Shown: positions 59,076-64,000 of the stretch, in pieces
Layout of the letters: each line of letters starts with the position of its first letter
How positions within the stretch are numbered: the stretch's first letter is position 1
NCBI GenBank assembly: GCA_024364735.1
Contig: JAGFNQ010000863.1
Coordinates: forward strand, 409,183 to 473,182
DNA from: Boesenbergia rotunda
Taxonomy: Eukaryota > Streptophyta > Magnoliopsida > Zingiberales > Zingiberaceae
Direction of reading: 5' to 3'
DNA: 64,000 bases
Made by a program: the position numbers and the translations under genes
The notes under the pieces: model-generated
The model's database searches: none
Seen by the model: only the letters and a program-made list of their open reading frames with translations
What the model was told of the DNA's origin: nothing

Positions 59076-59611
59076 TCCTGAAACTCCCAGATACGATCTG
59101 AAATTTCAGTTTCAGACTTTGACACATTTTCTGAGGGGTTTTGATGAAAGATATCAATCTTGGAAGTGATCCCTTGACTATAAATGATCCCTGAACTAGG
59201 ATCAAAGGTCCTTATGGTCCAAACAAATCACTTTGCTCCACCCAAGTGGAGTCAAACTCAATCAACAATCACTCAAACAATTTCAATCAAGGTTGTGTCA
59301 AAATCAGGTTTCCAATCAAGTTTCCTTGATTGGAATGTCCAAGTATGATCATGGAGCCAAATACACATATGTTATGCATTGGTTTTCCCCATACTTGGTC
59401 ACCGAAGTGATTTTTATCTCGTCAACTTAATTTCTCAAGGGATGCATTGACATTTTGAGAAATTGAGTTGATCCTAACATCTCACCTCATTCCTAGCAAA
59501 CAAAAATATTTTGGTAAACCTTATAGTTTGTGTGAGATGTCCCTAAAGTTACCCAATTGTATCCCAACAATTTCGAAATAATCATAGAGGGTTTTGAATG
59601 CATTTTGAAAA

Positions 59612-62600
59612 CTATGAAGCGCGACACATTCCCAACTCCCTTCTTAAGAAACTAAATTCATTTTCGGGGAGTGGTTTAATGAAGATGTCAGCGAGGTTTG
59701 ATTTGGACTTTACATGTGAGAGTACAATATCTCCCCTAGCAACATGATCCCTAATGAAGTGGTCACGCACCTCAATATGTTTGGTCCTAGAGTGATGGAC
59801 TGGATTCTTGGTTAGATTAATCGTGCTAATGTTGTCACACAACACTTGCACACTTTTGTAACTTAATCCATAGTCCTCTAGAGTGTGAATCATCCACAAC
59901 AATTGCGATACACTCTCTCCCATAGCGATATATTCTGCCTCGGTCGTGGAGAGAGCAACACAATGTTGCTTCCGACTTGACCAACTTACTAAAGAAGATC
60001 CTAGAAATTGGCAACCCCCACTTGTGCTTTTCCGATCCAACTTACATCCAGCGTAGTCAGAATCGGTATAGCCAATTAGATCAAAAGATTCGGTACAGGG
60101 GTACCAAAGACCGACTCCGATTGTGCCTTTAAGATATCTCAAAATCCTCTTAACAGCGATTAAATGAGATTCCTTGGCACAAACTTGATACCTAGCGCAC
60201 ATACCCACAGCGAAAAGAATATCAGGTCGACTGGCTGTGAGGTATAGCAAACTACCTATCATGCTCCGATATTGAGTCAAATCAACAGGTTTACCACTCT
60301 CATCATTGTCTAATCTTGTGTTTGTAGCCATGGGAGTGGTTACCTCTTTTGAATCACTCATATTGAATTTATGAAGCATTTCTTGTGTGTATTTCGATTG
60401 GTACACATGGATCCCATCTCGGGTTTGCTTGATTTCAAGTCCAGGGAAGAAAGTCAACTCTTCCACTAGACTCATTTCAAATTCATTTTCCATGTGTCCA
60501 ATGAATTCATTTAAATAGCCCTTATTGTTTGAGCCATAAATTATGTCATCAACATATACTTGGGCTACAAAAATATCGTCACCATCTCTACGCAGAAATA
60601 GTGTAAGGTCTATTTGGCCTCTTACAAAGCCTTTTTCAATTAAAAATATCGAAAATCGCTCGTACCAAGCTCGGGGTGCTTGTTTAAGGTCATAAATTAC
60701 CTTTTGAGCTTAAATACGTGGTTTGGAAATTTGGTACTCTCAAACCCCGGAGGTTGTTCGACATAGACCTCTTCTCTAATTAAACCATTTAAAAAGACCG
60801 ATTTGACATCCATTTGATATAACTTGAAACCTCGATGTGCTGCAAATGCAAGCATCAATCGGATGGACTCTAATCGTGCCACGGGAGCATAGGTCTCATC
60901 ATAATCAAGGCCTTCAACTTGACTATAGCCCTTGCCTACTAAGCGTGCCTTGTTTCTAATGATTTCTCCCTTATGATTTAATTTATTCTTGAAGACCCAT
61001 TTGGTTCCAATGATGGTGGTCTTCTTAGGTCTAGGGACTAAGTCCCAAACTTGACTCCTTTCGAATTGACCTAGTTCATCTTGCATTGCAATGATCCAAT
61101 CGGGATCATTTAATGCTTCATCAATTTTTCTAGGTTCAATTTCAGAAATTAGGGCAACTTCATTAGCCTCATTCCTAAAGAATGATCTAGTCCTAACCCC
61201 ATGGTGGATGTCTCCAACAATTTGGTCTTGAGGATGACTAGAGGCTAATCTAGTTTGCCTAGGTGTTGGTGGTGCTTCTTGAATGGGTTCACTAGACACA
61301 AGCTCAGCCTCAGGATCCGGCTGATCTATGGATTGTCTAGGCTCACCGTCATCAGACTCATCACCATCAACAATATTTGGATTTTCATTCAAACTTAGTC
61401 TCCTAAGTTCGAATTGGACTTCATCTTCTGGTTGTCCATTGACTTTCGGAATTTCTTCAAAGACAACATCAGAAGACTCTTCAACCAATCTAGACTTCTT
61501 GTTGTAGACTCGATAGGCTTTGCTAACGAGGGAATACCCGACTAGTATCCCTTCATCAGCCTTTGCCGTGAACTTTCCAAGGTGGTCCTTGGTGTTTAGG
61601 ATGAACACCTTACAACCAAACACCCTAAGATGTTTAACCGTAGGTGGTTTCCCAAACCAAAGTTCATGGGAGTCTTCCCTAAGAACCTATGGATGAGGAC
61701 TCGATTTTGCACATAGCAAGCTGTATTTACAGCTTCAGCCCATAAGTAACTCGGGAGTGAGTACTCATTAAGCATGCTCCGTGCAGCTTCTTGTAGAACA
61801 CGGTTCTTCCTCTCTACAACACCATTTTGTTGTGGTGTTCTAGGTGTGGAGAACTCATGTCTATAACCTCTATCTTGACAGAATTCTAAAAACCGTTGAT
61901 TTTGAAATTCACCTCCATATCACTTCTAATTGTCTTAATTGTTGATGATTTTTCATTTTCAACTCTTCTACAAAAAGAAATAAAAACATCTAAGGTTTGG
62001 TCCTTATATTTTAGAAAATAAGTCCATGTATATCTAGTAAAATCATCAATAATAACAAAGCAATATCTACTTCCATTCAATGATATGATAGTACTACAAT
62101 CAAATAGATCCATGTGAAGTAAATCTAAAGCAGTAGATGTACTTACAGCGCTTTTACCTTTATGTGCAGATTTTGTTTGCTTACCCATTTGACATGCATC
62201 ACAAAGTTTGTCTTTTTCATACTTGATGCTTGGTAAGCCACGGACTAATCCCTTGTTGGCCAACTTCCGGATGTTCTTCATGTTAACATGTGCTAGCCTC
62301 CGGTGCCAAAGGGTGGACTCTTCTTCTTTTGACATGAGACACTTAGCAAGAGCATTAGTAGCACTTTTAAAAGAAACTTGATAAATATTGTCTACTCTTG
62401 TTCCTACTAGTACCGTGTCCAAGGTGTCATGTTGTCTAACTAGACATTGACTCGGTTGGAAATCAATTGTGTAACCCGTGTCACACAATTGACTGACACT
62501 TAGGAGATTAAATGTCATCCCCTTGACTAGAAGGACATTTGAAATTCTAAGACATTCGGATATTTGAATGTCTCCTATTCCTATGACCTTAAGACTACCA

Positions 62601-62728
62601 TTGTTACCAAATGAAACGTTACCTCTACTCTTCTTGTGAAGTGTGGTAAACAATGATCTATCCCCGGTCATGTGTTTGGAGCACCCACTATCAACGAACC
62701 AAGTTGATAGATGCTCCCCCTCAATCAT
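59612..62728 (-). pseudogene. pol of Sirevirus-like copy B (frameshifted)
   Basis: Three open pieces: 62728-61886 (protease WFVDSGCSKHMTGD and integrase N-part), 61623-60697 (end of integrase and RT N-part) and 60493-59612 (end of RT, RNase H). Compared with copy A, single bases are missing near 61918, near 61670 and near 60708. The RT active site region reads QVYVDDIIYGS. Unlike copy A, the codon before TPQQNG is not a stop. The two copies have different, complementary lesions. Confidence 0.92.
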
Positions 62729-62731
62729 AAC

Positions 62732-64000
62732 CTACACAATTCGAAAAATAGAAGTTTTAGGTACCCAAACCTTGGGACCTAAAGCACCTACTAAACAAGT
62801 CTTAGGCACCCATGCCTTGACAACTTTCTTTTGAACCTTGGGTGTCCTAGATTGTCTCATATCAGTCCTAGACATCAAAGACACGAATGAGGGTTCTTTG
62901 GGTCGGTAACCAATACCGGCCCTATTGTAGACTGCCCTTTGGGCATTCAAGATCATGTCTAGAGTCTTAGAGCTAGTTGAGAACTTCTCAAGAATATTCT
63001 TGAGTTTCTCAACTTCGCTCTTCAATGATTTGTTTTCTTCTACTAGCAAGTCATCATGCAAATCATCTACATCCTCAACCTTAGAGGATTTCAAATTTTC
63101 AACCTCAAGTTTCAATGACTTAATCTCATCTTCTAACAATTCAACATGCAAGTCATCTATATTATCATCCCTAGATGCTTTCAATTGTTCAATCTCTAAT
63201 TGCAATGATTTAACCTTATTTTTTGACTTCTTTAGCATATTGGTTAAGCATGCAATTGCTCTATAACATTTCTCAAGTTCGGGAGAAGTTACCTCTTCAT
63301 CATCCGAAGATGATGAAGCCGCGTTTGAGGAGTTGGAGGATTCATCACTGCTCTCCTCTCCAAGAGCCATGAGTGTCACATGCCTTGTGCTCTTCTCCTC
63401 CTCTTCATCCGATGAGCTTGAGGATGACTTATCCCAAGTGGCCTTCAAGGCCTTCTTCTTCTTCTTGGACTTTTCTTCTTTCTTTTTGGATTTCTCCTCC
63501 TTCTTCTTTAGCTTTGGGCATTCATTCTTGAAATGCCCTTTCCTACCACACTCATAGCAAGAAGCATTAGTCTTATCAAGTTTAGCTTCACTAGGATTGC
63601 CTTTACCCTTGAAGCGTCGACCCCTTCTCATCATCCTTCGTACAAAGTTCGTCATCTCGGAGGAAGAAGAGCCGCTGCCATCTTCCTCGGAATCGGACTC
63701 GGATTCGGAAGAGGATGAAGATGAAGATGAAGAGACTTCCTTCTCCTTCTTCTTCTTATTGGATCGGTCCCCTGCAACTAAGGCAATCCCCTTCTCCTTG
63801 GGGCCTTTGTTAGCCATTTCATGCAATTCCATTTCACAAAACAATCATCTAACTTAACAATTGATAGATCCTTGGAAACTTTGTAGGCATCCACCATGGA
63901 TGACCACAAAGCATTCCTTGGAAATGCTTTTAGCACATACCTCACAAGGTCGCGATTCTCGACCTTTTCATCAATCGAATGAAGCCCATTGAGGACTTCC
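62732..64000 (-). pseudogene. gag of Sirevirus-like copy B (partial, one frameshift)
   Basis: Open from 63844 to 62732 (370 codons). Ser/Glu-rich segment, then RRGRRFKGKG, then the zinc knuckle CYECGRKGHFKNEC (intact CX2CX4HX4C, near 63560-63519). A Lys-rich stretch with KKALKATWDK, acidic serines and two coiled-coil-like blocks (about residues 200-300) follow. A 1-nt deletion near 63844 relative to copy A separates it from the upstream capsid part, which runs off the window. Confidence 0.9.

Larger units (their letters stand above)
54637..64000 (-). mobile_element. Sirevirus-like copia element, copy B (runs off window)
   Basis: Same order and orientation as copy A: gag, pol, palindromes, extra ORF, polypurine tracts, LTR. 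Unlike A it retains the upstream start and donor site of the extra ORF. Coding regions carry several single-base deletions. Its flank differs from that of copy A, so the two are separate insertions rather than a segmental duplication. The 5' LTR lies beyond position 64000. Confidence 0.88.

Noticed and set aside
33951..64000. Copies A and B as one segmental duplication
   Set aside because: Sequences outside the LTRs differ (AATTC versus CGATC and beyond), so separate insertions explain the pair better.

Overview
This window is plant nuclear DNA, most likely from a monocot. It holds one intact spliced gene in a dense pile of transposable elements, with Ty1/copia and Ty3/gypsy LTR elements, hAT and PIF/Harbinger-type MITEs, and AT-rich spacer. 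A zingiberalean (ginger/banana group) source is only my impression of the repeat style. There are no bacterial operons, rRNAs, convincing tRNA genes or CRISPR arrays. One 25-N gap lies at 43850-43874.

Left part (1-24.4 kb). The 3' end of a gypsy element, with a spliced antisense ORF and a 3' LTR, occupies 1-2870. A hAT MITE and a PIF-like MITE follow. The only gene I consider intact is a six-exon, 322-residue NADPH-dependent reductase of the CCR-like/phenylacetaldehyde-reductase group, at 7964-4148 on the minus strand. A solo gypsy LTR in the same orientation ends 547 bp upstream of its ATG. A decayed second copy of this gene survives as exon 6 (10045-10188) and part of exon 5 (24256-24395). 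The 14 kb between them, the equivalent of intron 5, was filled by successive insertions: a hAT transposon, then a 2.4-kb LTR inside it, then a 6.6-kb copia element across the last bases of that LTR. Target-site duplications (TSDs) support the last two steps.

Middle part (24.6-34 kb). MITEs, a roughly 3-kb inverted-repeat (foldback-like) array with a solo LTR in it, and a complete gag-only LTR element on the plus strand (28510-32663, TSD CCTTT).

Right part (34-64 kb). Two Sirevirus-like copia elements lie on the minus strand, with the order gag-pol-extra ORF-multiple polypurine tracts-LTR. Copy A (33951-43849) is cut by the N gap. Copy B (54637-64000) runs off the window. Between them lie AT-rich DNA, a solo gypsy LTR with a 49-bp tandem array, nested MITEs, and a second gag-only element on the minus strand (50065-54169, TSD TCGAT). 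The gag-only elements have a gag resembling that of the Sirevirus-like copies but unrelated LTRs.

All element genes I could read carry stops or frameshifts, except the extra (env-position) ORF of copy A, which is open. All boundaries, splice sites and identities were read by eye; family names come from recognised motifs, not from a database search.
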